Shown: positions 55,766 to 64,000 of the stretch, in pieces
Position numbering within the stretch: position 1 is the stretch's first letter
How the letters are laid out: each line of letters opens with the position of its first letter
Origin: Inonotus obliquus
Taxonomy: Eukaryota > Basidiomycota > Agaricomycetes > Hymenochaetales > Hymenochaetaceae
Assembly (NCBI GenBank): GCA_032164295.1
Contig: JAJHTX010000011.1
Span: forward strand, 62,001 to 126,000
Length of the DNA: 64,000 bases
Reading direction: 5' to 3'
Notes under the pieces: generated by a model
What the model was told of the DNA's origin: nothing
Database searches by the model: none
What the model saw: only the letters and a program-made list of their open reading frames with translations
Made by a program: the position numbers and the translations under genes

Positions 55766-57367
55766 ATGGCTTTCAATCTCATCGCACTACCTGACGACAT
55801 CAAGTTCAAAATCATTCAAATTCTGTTTCCTCTGCTAACGAACCCCTTGCGTTTCCCTCCCAACTACCTGACAGTGCGCGAAGATATGGCTTCTGTCTTC
55901 AAATCTATGTCGGAAGTTAAAGAGCTGGCATCGACGTGCAAAGCTTTGCGACTTTTCTTCGGCACGTTGTTGCTCAGAGCCGTACAGCTCAAGTTTAACA
56001 ATGATCGCGTATTGACGAAGGAAGATGGGAGTATCGACAATCTTTGCAAACACACTTTGTAAGCCACACACTTCTCAGTACCCGCGCGCCATGTGCTCAT
56101 GCTAATATACTTACTTTCTTGAATGTCAAGCTTCTTATCGCTGAATAGCACCGTTTACAATAGCGAAGACACGAAAATTGCCCGTGCAGTTGTCCCCACC
56201 CAGTTCACTGAGGAATTTCTGGACGCGGAGAGGGCGAAGCCCATCGACTACTCCAGGGTCCCTATGCACCCACTTGAGATATCTATCTCCAGAGTCTTCG
56301 CTAGATTCAGCTCTACCGTCACTCTCGATTTTTCGAACTTCCCGATCACGATTCCAACACTTATGGCCCTGCAGTTCTTGCCATCTCTTCGTACCCTATC
56401 TCTCTCGGACCCCGATACCAATTTTGGTTACATCCCGAACGTCACACAGATTCACCACGTATGCACGATGCCGAAAGTTACCCACCTCAATCTACACATG
56501 ACGGACTGGAAGGATGCCATACCAATCAGCAATGTGGCCAAACTCTTTGAGAGATCCATCGCGATGCTTTCGTTCAAGGGCGAAGAGTACAACACAGGAA
56601 CAGATAGCTATATTTCGCGCGTTCTATCCAGCAACGTCCATCAGGCTACTTTACCAAACCTCAAGCAATTCAGCATCGACTTCATGGAATTTCAAGTTTG
56701 GAATTTGAGGAAGCTCATCCAGACTAGCCCGTACCTACAGACCCTCGCAGTGGATTGTAGAGGTGCCGACGGATTCATGCCTCTCTTCTACTTGATTGAT
56801 CTTATTCGGATTAGCGGAGGGGAATGCTTCGATCATAGCACGATGATGAGTTACGAAGGTGACGATGACATGTTCGACCAAGATCCTTATGACCGTGATA
56901 TGCACATGTGGAAGGCACGTGTCTCCAGGTTCGTCTGCTCTTTCTCCATGAGGGAGACCATCCAGGGAGCAGAAAGGATCCTCGATACGGCCGAGATATA
57001 CCTCGCCATGTACGATGATGACAATAACGACCTCACTAGAGATTTGAAGTTCGCTGAGGTGCTGCAAGTTTTCCATGAGAGTAAATCAACATTCCGAGAG
57101 CTTAAAAGCTTAACTTTTGCAACGGCGAACGAGGAGGAATTCACTCCCGTTGAAACGAGTGAAGAACTCAAGGTTAGTTTATGATCTTCTCTGTTACCTA
57201 ACTTGACCTTCTCAAATTGATCTGATCAGGAAATGACCCGTGTCCTTTGTCGCGACTGCTTGCCCTCTGCGAAGGACGTAACGATCAGGTGGGGCACTAG
57301 ACTGCCATTCCGATGCTCGCTCGGACAAATACATGACGTAGAGCCTTGCGAAATCTGGCAGTTCTAG
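55766..57367 (+). CDS. F-box-like / LRR-like protein
   Basis: Three exons, 55766-56058, 56131-57172 and 57230-57367, with introns GTAAGC...CAAG and GTTAGT...TCAG; 490 aa. The ATG follows CCACC (good context). The N-terminus LIALPDDIKFKIIQILFPLL has the L-P-x-D-[IL]-...-I pattern of fungal F-box-like domains, though a long insert follows. The middle shows leucine-rich-like strands (LPSLRTLSLSD, MPKVTHLNLHM, LPNLKQFSIDF, SPYLQTLAVDC) typical of large basidiomycete F-box families, which recruit substrates to SCF ubiquitin ligases. The C-terminus is acidic (YEGDDDMFDQDPYD). The specific substrate cannot be inferred. The gene appears intact. A different reading of the N-terminus as a non-F-box domain is possible. 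Confidence 0.8.
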
Positions 57368-57691
57368 CTAGATTGAGACACTCGGTCTTTAGAAACCGTT
57401 ATAAGGCTCTGTGCCTTTATTAAATGTAATTGCGAAGCAAATGTAAGACAATAGGAAAGAAAATCTGACAGATGTGCGCTCACCTCAGTCTGTGGAGGAT
57501 TTTGTGGTATAAGTTTGAGGTGGTTGGTAAAAACGCGTAGCTATTCGATTACTTATGTACGAATGAAGGACGCTCCAGTCTGGAGACGAGCACGATGATT
57601 CCCACTCTTACATAAAGACAGAATCCACAGAAAGCGTTATGAAGAGTTTATTCAACGAGTGGATGGGACATGCATTGAAACTCCGATCTAG
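57368..57691. other. Intergenic between convergent genes
   Basis: Holds the 3' ends of the F-box-like gene (+) and the xylanase gene (-). A TTATTAAATGTAA-type sequence at about 57,417 could serve polyadenylation of the former. Confidence 0.4.
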
Positions 57692-59092
57692 CTATGCGAG
57701 TGATGGAATCGGTTTCCCTTGGAAAGCGTCAGCAATGGCAAAGAAGGCTGGTTTTGGTTGTTTGTTGCCATCCCAAGGAAGGACAAAACCGTTTGGAAGC
57801 CACGAATGATCGTCGGAAACACCCCATGTAGTCTACATATAAAACGTTTTGATAAGAAAGTCATCACACCAATTAATGGAATAAAACGCACCACGCCGAC
57901 ACATCTGTTCGTCCTAACGCATGCATCAACAACTGTCCAATAGTCACGAGCTTGTTGAGCGAGAGCGGCCGTGTTCGGCGGTCCAAACATATTGATATCC
58001 AACTCTGTTATAGCGACGTCAAGACCCAAGTCCGAAAACCGCTGCAGGTTCTCCGCAATGGTGGTAGGAACTTGGCCAAGGAAGAAATGGCACTGGAATC
58101 CAATGCCATCAACTGGAACACCATCCCGAAGGAAGCTCTTGACGAGGTTATAGAGTGTATCCGATTTTGAGTTGAGACCTTCGATTCCGTAGTCATTTAT
58201 ACTGAGGACGTTCGGGATCAATCCTCCCATACTTGAACTAATTCATTGAAGACTCACTATAGCTTAATATTCTTATCCGCCTGACGAGCGTATTTGAGAG
58301 CCAGAGGCATGGCAAACTCGCCGAATTTTCTTGACCAAAGATTGTCTTTAAACGTCTCGTTCGGCGTGTTATCCGAAATCATCTCGTTCTTTTCAAAACA
58401 TCAGCAGTAGAAAAGAAGCCGAGGTATACATAATTATAGTCAACATACAATGATATCAAATGCATATAGCTGTCCACGATAGTGTTGTAGAATGGTCTTG
58501 ATGTGATTTTCGAGAGCGCGATCAAGCTGTGTAGCAGTGAGGGTCTCGTTCACCCACGGCGCAAGCTGGTTGCCCCTGCGTAAGTTTTCTGTGCAATCAG
58601 AGCGACTGAGGCAAGTCCAACACTGATTGGTCTTACCATTCGAAAGTATGCCCCCGGACTCTCGCATTCACCTTCTTCGCGAATCGCACAATTTCGTCAG
58701 GTGCAGTGAAGTTGAACACACCCTGGATAGGTTCGATGTTTTCCCATTTCACTGCAATACGATTATTAGCTCGTAATTTTGAAGGAAGTGGACAAGAATG
58801 CGCGTACTTTCATTCTCGGGTGTCATCATAGAATACTAACAGAGAACGATATATTAGTAAGGGGCATGCCTCTACGGTGCAACGCGAAACCAGAGCACAC
58901 CTGAGTCGAGATTATCTCGTTATAGGCCAGATCGCTGGACAGGAAAGTTGTATTTGCCGCGGTACCGAAGTAACGTGGTTGTGCCAAATCACGGATGACA
59001 ATGGGTTGAGGTTGTCCCTGTTCCGACTGAGGTGCACCAGAACAACCAGAGATACTGGAGATTGCCAAGAGAAGAAGACCGACGGAAAACAT
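57692..59092 (-). CDS. Secreted GH10 endo-beta-1,4-xylanase
   Basis: It hydrolyses beta-1,4-xylan backbone (EC 3.2.1.8), extracellular. About 347 aa over seven inferred exons with GT-AG introns. Signal peptide MFSVGLLLLAISSISGCSG, then the TIM-barrel catalytic domain: MMTPENEMKWE, ARVRGHTFEW, and the acid/base Glu in FDII-NEMISDN, where an intron separates Ile from Asn. YINDYGIEG spans an exon junction, the nucleophile Glu is in DVAITELDINMFG, and TTWGVSDDHSW is near the end, which is SLA at TAG 57692-57694. No cellulose-binding module is present. All frames join without stops, so the protein is probably functional. The start codon lies only 18 bp from the poly(A) tail of the LINE on the same strand, so its original promoter is no longer adjacent. 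Confidence 0.93.
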
Positions 59093-59125
59093 GGCTTCGG
59101 TTGGAGGGACTTTTTTTTTTTTTTT

Positions 59126-59537
59126 AAATGTATTTATTACGCGCGTCAGTAATTCTAGTTACAAGTGCGCGGCAGACAAAATCTACGTGGTGGTGTGAAC
59201 TCTAAGAGTGGTGAAGTAAGAAAAGCAGAGAAAAAGGTAGTAGTATGGTGCTCTAAAGAAAGGACTAAAGGGCGCGACGCTGGGGAGGTAGGGGAATTAG
59301 AAGGAATAACAGAAACTAATTTTGAATGTATATACTGTAGACTTAGATAAGTCTAATAAAGTTATTTACGAAAAATTGCCCGTTTCGGAGAATTTTGTTT
59401 AGGGCCGGTCATAATCATATAAACATGCGACTTAGAAGAAAATTGGAGATTAAGAAAATAAGGGAAACAGGTAAGATAGGAGTGTGGAGGGGATAGTGTT
59501 AACGGGGGAGAGGGAAACGTAACCGAGTCATAAACAA
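59126..59537 (-). other. LINE 3' untranslated region
   Basis: About 410 bp between the ORF2 stop and the A tail; no coding frame. AATAAA at 59133-59138 lies a few bases before the tail. Confidence 0.8.
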
Positions 59538-62500
59538 TTAAGAATCTGACCTTGTGAGTTGCCGTGCCCATTCCAGAGGCGTCTCCGCCTCTGGTCCCAG
59601 TTCCTCTTGAGCGTAGTTGCGTGCGATCCCTAAGTCTATGTGGTCGTCGCGAGTGTCCAGGCCCTCTTCTTCCATCCGCGCGTACGCCGAGGCTATGGCC
59701 TCGGCGGAGGCTCGGTCCGTGATGAAGAAAGGTGTGGTTTCCTTCAGCCAGTCCGCAAGGGGTCCGAGGTTTCTATCCTCGGCCCATTCGGTGTAGTGTG
59801 CAGGCGGACGCGTGGTGGCCGGCCAGTTTAGCGTCCTAGCCAGGACCTCGCATCCGCCGAGTATGTGTGCTGGGGATTGTACTGGCCATGGGGGGTGGTT
59901 GTGCCAGCGACAGTGGATGGTGATGCCGTGTTGTAGGCGATACTCTCTGGGGAGCCGTTTGAAGAAGCCGCCAAACGGACCGGCGTTGCATAGTACTTGG
60001 GCGACGCGCGCAATGTCCTTTCGGCGCCGGGCGAGCTTCAGTAGTTTTCTGGGTTTCCTCGAGGCAGGGCCATTGATGCCGAGGTACTGTGGTCTGTTGT
60101 CGGTGGAGCGGCTGATCTCGCCGTTCCAGGAGGATAGGAGTTTGTCGACTGCCTTCTCTAGTAGAGCGGCAGTGGAGGGGAGTTCGCTCGTTGGGGGGAG
60201 GTTCGCCGCTTCCTTTGCCAACCTATCTGCCAACTCACTGCCGCTGATGCCCGCGTGGCCGGGGCACCAGTGGAAGTGGATATGCACGGTTAGTAAGGCG
60301 TCGAGCAGGGTCTGAGTTCCCTTCCTCCATTCCTGGAGTCGGTGTGCACCTGGCACGCTTTGCCATTTCTCGAGGAGGTTGAGGGCCGGTAATGAGTCGG
60401 AGAGGAAGTGTATTTCCCTCGGGGGTGTGTCTGATGTGGGGAGGTGGCGCGCTGTCCAGGTTGGCGCAGTTGCCAGCGCCATGATCTCGCAATCCGTGGC
60501 TGTGGTTAGAGCGGCCGCCGCCATCTTTCTTGTGGCGATAGTGTTGCCGTCGTAGAGGATGACTGAGGAGGCGCCCGCTTTGCGGCGCGCCTGTGTTGCT
60601 TTCACTGAGCCGTCCGTGAAGACTAGCAGACGGCTAGTGTTACCGGACAGATCCAACGCCGCTTGGATGTATTCCTGGCGTGTGTCGGAGTCTGTCGGTG
60701 TGGTTGGGGTGTGGAAGTGTACTCGTCCTTCGGAGAAGGCCAGAGGTTCTTCCCAGGGGGCATGCGTGTACGCGGGAACTGGTTGGGCATTCGGCACTCG
60801 GTCTCTAAAAGAAAAGGAAATTACACTATTTCTATTACCTATATGTTTTTTACGAAGAGCGGAAAGTGGCCTTAGCCCATGGTTGTGTGGTGTACAGTGG
60901 TGTCTGAGAGCGGCTTTAGTTTTCAATAGTTCTAGAGAAAATTTAAGGGGAGGGAGAGAAATAAGGAAATTTGTAGTTATACTGTTTGCGCCGCGGTAGA
61001 CCCCAAGGATCCACCTCGCTGCGCTGTCTTGTACTTTCTGGAGGGAGGCGACAATCGTCTTTTGACGACTGCCGTGGTACCATACCGTTGATCCCCAGGT
61101 TAGGATGGATTGTACGCAGGCGATGTATAGCCTGCGGAGTAGTTCAGGGGACATCCCCCTCTGGGTGTTGGCGATGAGGCGCATGGCGGCTAGGGTGGAG
61201 AAGGCTTTGGCCTTCATCCTTTCTGTATGTTCCCTGAAGTTGAGGTGTGGGTCGAACCAGATGCCGAGCCAGCGCATGGGGTATTGGGGCTTGACCGTTG
61301 CATCCTCCAGTGTGACGACTAAGTCGGCCCCGTCTGGAGTGGTGTCTCGTTGTCGCCTGAAGTGGATGATGTCTGACTTCTCCGCCTCAATGTCCATGTT
61401 GCGGCTGCGGAGTCTGTCTCGGAGGAGTTTGCATGCCTTCGCCAGTACACGGCAGTTTTCGGCGTAGTCGTTAGACCAGGTTACCAGTAGGTGGTCGTCC
61501 ACGTACGCTATGATTTCTGTCCTTGCGACTCGACGTGCGGCTTCTAGGGCTTCTCTGGCATAGATGGTGGCTAGGATGGGGGAGATGGGGGAGCCTTGTG
61601 GTGTTCCTACATCGGGTTTGGGCTGGGGGTCAAGGGTGATGCCGTCGAAGGACAGGGCTACTTCCCTCTTCGTCATGAAGGAGTAGATCCATGCGTTCGT
61701 GTCCGTCGGGCAGCCTAGGGAGTCCAGGGTTTCCCTCAGCTTGGTGGGTTCGACCTTGTCGAAGAAGCCTTGAATGTCGACCGCTAAGGCCGAGCACTTC
61801 AGGTTCCTTCTCCATGCCGTCTCCACTAGGTTAGTTAGTGAGAGGGCCGCGTCATGAACGGCGTGGCCCTGGCGTCCGCCGAATTGATTCGGCGGTAGCC
61901 ATTTCTCTGTGTTCGCCAGGAATTGCAGACGGTTAGCTATCATCTTCTCCATGATTTTACCGAGCGTCTCCTCCAGTGTGATTGGTCTGTAGGACCTTGG
62001 CGCGAAAGGATCCTTCTTGTTTGGTTTGCGAATCATTACTACCTTCGCCGCCCGCCATGTTTTCGGGTGGTGCCCTAGACGTAAGCAGTCGTTGAAGAGT
62101 GAGAGAAACTCGTTAGGCAGTTCCGCCAGCAGCCACTTGAGTGGGCGGTAGCCTATTTCTGAGAGGCCAGGAGCGGAGAGGTTGGACGTGTGTCGAATTG
62201 CGTCCGTCATCTCCTTCCTAGTGAAAGGGTGTGACCGCCGTTCGCTGTTGTTGTCGCAGGTGTTGGTTGGAGGAGGGGGGTCCGCTTGTGTGGGTGGGAA
62301 GTAGGTCTGGCGGAACAATTCACCTTTCTCCATATCTGTTCGTGTGAAGCCGTCCCTGGTCCTGAGCGATGGTATTGGCGTGGGGCGAATGCCCCTGCCT
62401 ACCTTCGCCCAGTTCCAAACGTTGTATTGGTTAGCATTAGAGACTTTTTCTTCGTAGAACTCCCTTTTTGCCTTCCGAATCGAGGCGTTCAGGCCGGCGG

Positions 62501-63536
62501 CCTTAGCGTTTCGTTCGGAAGGGGGGCACTCTCGCAGATCGTTTAGGGCCTGGCGGCAGTGGTCATTCCACCAGTCCACCGTTTTGAGTTTGGTAGGTTT
62601 TGCGGGGCGCAGCTGCAAGGCCGCTTCCCGCATCACCTTTGTGAGTCTTTCGACCCTGGAGTCTAGTTCCTCCGCGTCCTCTGCAGGACGCGCGAGGAGT
62701 CTGACTGTGGCTGGCATCACTATGTCGAGCCAATCCTTCTTCTTTGACTCGTCTAGTGGTGGCCTGGATTCTGGCGCGTCAGGGAGGTCCAATTGGAGGG
62801 ACCATTTGAGTAGGGCGTGGTCGGAGAGTCTGGTGTATTCCACTACATAGGAGTCGCGGATCTGCGTGGCGTCCGTTGTTGTTGGTACCCATATCATGTC
62901 GATTAGGCTGTTCGCCTCCCTGCGCGTTGGAGTGTCTGGGTCGAAGGCTGGTTGGAGGGCGTTTTCTTGGAAGAAGTCGTCCAGTTTCTTGCTTTGTCGG
63001 TCTCGGTACAGTCGGACCGGTAAGGAGGTCCAGCTGTCCCTCGTGCGGTTGAAGTCTCCCGCAAAGATGGTTTGAGAGGCTAGGTTAAAGGGGAGGCTAT
63101 AGAGGAAGGTTTCCCCAGGGTACGCCTCAGGGTGGTTGTCCCTGCGTCTGGAGTCTGGTGGTTGGCAGCCGTAGTAATTGCAGATATTAGTACCTTGTAT
63201 TTGGATGGTTAGCACGTCAGTGCCGTGAGAGAGTGGTCCCACTATCGTCCATCCTGACGAGGGGAGGAGTTTGGATACTAGAGTGGCTACTCTTGGGCGG
63301 TCCTTTGGAGCGCCCGGAGGTAGGCAAGCGGTGTATCCTGGGAGGTTGGGGAGGCCGTAGACCTCCTCTCCCTCTTTATCTATTAGGGACGGAGTGATGC
63401 CGATTCGGTACCACGGTGGTTCTTGGATTAGTATTAGTAGGGGTCTATGGTTAATTGGGATTTGGTCGAAGTTAGCAATGAGTTGCTCCATGGCGGCTCT
63501 GTGCCGTCCTACATTCCATTGGTAGATCCACACCAT
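59538..63536 (-). CDS. LINE ORF2: AP-type endonuclease, reverse transcriptase, RNase H
   Basis: 1,332 uninterrupted codons. Residues 1-240 form an exonuclease-endonuclease-phosphatase fold (QWNVGRH, LIQEPPW, FAGDFNRTRDSW, LSDHALLKWSL). Residues about 440-720 form the reverse transcriptase (KPNKKDPFAPRSYRPITL, PQGSPISPILA, AYVDDHLLVTW with the Asp pair near residue 678). About 970-1100 is RNase H (LVFTDGSVKAT, HWCPGHAGISGSELADRL). A Cys/His motif near 1200-1225 (HCRWHNH...HILGGC) resembles the C-terminal zinc motif of LINE proteins. The start ATG overlaps the ORF1 stop as TAATG, a termination-reinitiation arrangement known from other LINEs. With all catalytic motifs present it may be active. 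Confidence 0.95.
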   Translation of the reverse strand: MVWIYQWNVGRHRAAMEQLIANFDQIPINHRPLLILIQEPPWYRIGITPSLIDKEGEEVYGLPNLPGYTACLPPGAPKDRPRVATLVSKLLPSSGWTIVGPLSHGTDVLTIQIQGTNICNYYGCQPPDSRRRDNHPEAYPGETFLYSLPFNLASQTIFAGDFNRTRDSWTSLPVRLYRDRQSKKLDDFFQENALQPAFDPDTPTRREANSLIDMIWVPTTTDATQIRDSYVVEYTRLSDHALLKWSLQLDLPDAPESRPPLDESKKKDWLDIVMPATVRLLARPAEDAEELDSRVERLTKVMREAALQLRPAKPTKLKTVDWWNDHCRQALNDLRECPPSERNAKAAGLNASIRKAKREFYEEKVSNANQYNVWNWAKVGRGIRPTPIPSLRTRDGFTRTDMEKGELFRQTYFPPTQADPPPPTNTCDNNSERRSHPFTRKEMTDAIRHTSNLSAPGLSEIGYRPLKWLLAELPNEFLSLFNDCLRLGHHPKTWRAAKVVMIRKPNKKDPFAPRSYRPITLEETLGKIMEKMIANRLQFLANTEKWLPPNQFGGRQGHAVHDAALSLTNLVETAWRRNLKCSALAVDIQGFFDKVEPTKLRETLDSLGCPTDTNAWIYSFMTKREVALSFDGITLDPQPKPDVGTPQGSPISPILATIYAREALEAARRVARTEIIAYVDDHLLVTWSNDYAENCRVLAKACKLLRDRLRSRNMDIEAEKSDIIHFRRQRDTTPDGADLVVTLEDATVKPQYPMRWLGIWFDPHLNFREHTERMKAKAFSTLAAMRLIANTQRGMSPELLRRLYIACVQSILTWGSTVWYHGSRQKTIVASLQKVQDSAARWILGVYRGANSITTNFLISLPPLKFSLELLKTKAALRHHCTPHNHGLRPLSALRKKHIGNRNSVISFSFRDRVPNAQPVPAYTHAPWEEPLAFSEGRVHFHTPTTPTDSDTRQEYIQAALDLSGNTSRLLVFTDGSVKATQARRKAGASSVILYDGNTIATRKMAAAALTTATDCEIMALATAPTWTARHLPTSDTPPREIHFLSDSLPALNLLEKWQSVPGAHRLQEWRKGTQTLLDALLTVHIHFHWCPGHAGISGSELADRLAKEAANLPPTSELPSTAALLEKAVDKLLSSWNGEISRSTDNRPQYLGINGPASRKPRKLLKLARRRKDIARVAQVLCNAGPFGGFFKRLPREYRLQHGITIHCRWHNHPPWPVQSPAHILGGCEVLARTLNWPATTRPPAHYTEWAEDRNLGPLADWLKETTPFFITDRASAEAIASAYARMEEEGLDTRDDHIDLGIARNYAQEELGPEAETPLEWARQLTRSDS

Positions 63537-64000
63537 TACAAATCTTCTTCGCTCATTTCGATTTCGGAGCCAGGTTCGCTAGCTGAGGAGGTGATGATAA
63601 GAGGCGCCGTAGACTGGTACTTTTTGCGTCTGGAGCACGTAGGGTCTGTGGCCGAGTGGCGCCCTAGGCAGTTATGGCAGAGTTTAGGGTGGGGACAGTC
63701 TGTGCCGGCGGGTATGCCTTCACTCGCGCAGAGTCTGCACTTAGCGCGGTGGTCTTCTGTCCTGTGATTCAGGTTGCAGTGTGCGCATAGTGGGTTTCGT
63801 TTGCAGCCTTTAGCTACGTGTCCCAGCGCCTGGCACTTGGTGCATTGTGTGAAGGGGGGGCGAGGGTGTCTGTATGACAGCCTCAGCCTCCTCCCGAAGA
63901 GGTAGACTAGCGGCTTATTCATAAGTCGCTCGCGGACGTCCCCCTTGGGGTCGTCGAAGGTAATAGAGATTGGGCATGTGAGCAGAGCGCGCTCACCTTG
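63536..64000 (-). CDS. LINE ORF1, C-terminal part (partial at window edge)
   Basis: Nucleic-acid-binding gag-like protein. The frame is open to position 64000, upstream of the Met at 63922, so that Met is internal. The visible part has tandem CCHC-type zinc knuckles (CTKCQALGHVAKGC, CAHCNLNHRTEDHRAKC, CHNCLGRHSATDPTC) and an acidic tail ending EMSEEDL. Its TAA stop at 63538-63536 overlaps the ORF2 ATG by one base. Confidence 0.93.
   Translation of the reverse strand, partial: QGERALLTCPISITFDDPKGDVRERLMNKPLVYLFGRRLRLSYRHPRPPFTQCTKCQALGHVAKGCKRNPLCAHCNLNHRTEDHRAKCRLCASEGIPAGTDCPHPKLCHNCLGRHSATDPTCSRRKKYQSTAPLIITSSASEPGSEIEMSEEDL

Larger units (their letters stand above)
59111..64000 (-). mobile_element. 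LINE (RNase H-bearing, two-ORF) retrotransposon, 3' part
   Basis: The 3' end is a 15-base A tail (T run at 59111-59125 on +) preceded by AATAAA (59133-59138, -). ORF2 (63536-59538) has endonuclease, reverse transcriptase and RNase H; ORF1 has zinc knuckles and runs off the window end. The organisation resembles Tad-like or I-like fungal LINEs. The 5' end and the left target duplication are outside the window. Confidence 0.95.

Noticed and set aside
1..64000. CRISPR arrays, operons, phage or prokaryotic features
   Set aside because: No regularly spaced direct repeats of that kind and no intronless gene clusters; the genes have fungal-type introns.

Overview
The window looks like a transposon-rich stretch of a filamentous fungal genome, most likely a basidiomycete (Agaricomycetes). 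The host genes carry many ~45-60 bp GT-AG introns. They encode a Vps10-type sorting receptor with the typical fungal tail, an F-box-like/LRR-like protein and a secreted GH10 xylanase. The repeats are chromodomain Ty3 elements, PIF/Harbinger and Tc1/mariner DNA transposons and a LINE whose ORF2 has an RNase H domain, a combination common in such genomes. No prokaryotic or viral genome features are seen.

Layout. 1-4.6 kb: no convincing gene. 4.6-9.6 kb (-): VPS10, 12 inferred exons, 1,469 aa. 10.8-11.3 kb (+): small unknown spliced gene. 11.63-16.35 kb: PIF/Harbinger element with transposase and Myb/SANT-like genes tail to tail, TSD TAA, broken by a 1.58-kb LTR-like element (LTR-A copy 1). 16.67-18.29 kb: a second LTR-like family (LTR-B copy 1). 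18.3-19.6 kb: decayed Tc1 element. 20-22.4 kb: degenerate DNA. 22.4-28.65 kb (-): complete Ty3 chromovirus (Ty3-1) with both LTRs and TSD TCTAA. 29.8-33.3 kb: non-coding TIR element (element C), itself split by a GC-rich insert full of CGGTAT/CGGTAC motifs. 33.48-47.43 kb (+): a second Ty3 chromovirus (Ty3-2), TSD GTTAC, swollen to 13.95 kb by nested insertions. Its 5' LTR holds a two-gene Tc1/mariner-like transposon (33.8-39.4 kb), which in turn holds a solo Ty3 LTR and LTR-A copy 2. Its pol holds LTR-B copy 2, which in turn holds LTR-A copy 3. 48.2-50.7 kb: two large imperfect palindromes. 51.5-53.3 kb: inverted second copy of element C. 53.38-54.61 kb: Tc1 element with TA duplication. 55.77-57.37 kb (+): F-box-like gene. 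57.69-59.09 kb (-): GH10 xylanase. 59.11 kb to the window end (-): 3' part of a LINE with intact ORF2, whose poly(A) tail abuts the xylanase 5' leader.

Most transposons are dead. Nearly all nonsense changes are CGA->TGA, CAG->TAG or TGG->TAG, as expected from cytosine deamination or a RIP-like process; the LINE is the clear exception. The most unusual content is the pair of ~1.6-kb solo-LTR-like families (A, three copies; B, two copies). They have TG...CA ends and 5-bp target duplications (none at B copy 2), and each carries a protein-coding region upstream of a TATAAATAG box, i.e. in the position of U3. Also notable are a Tc1/mariner-like transposon with two convergent genes and a LINE insertion 18 bp upstream of the xylanase start codon.
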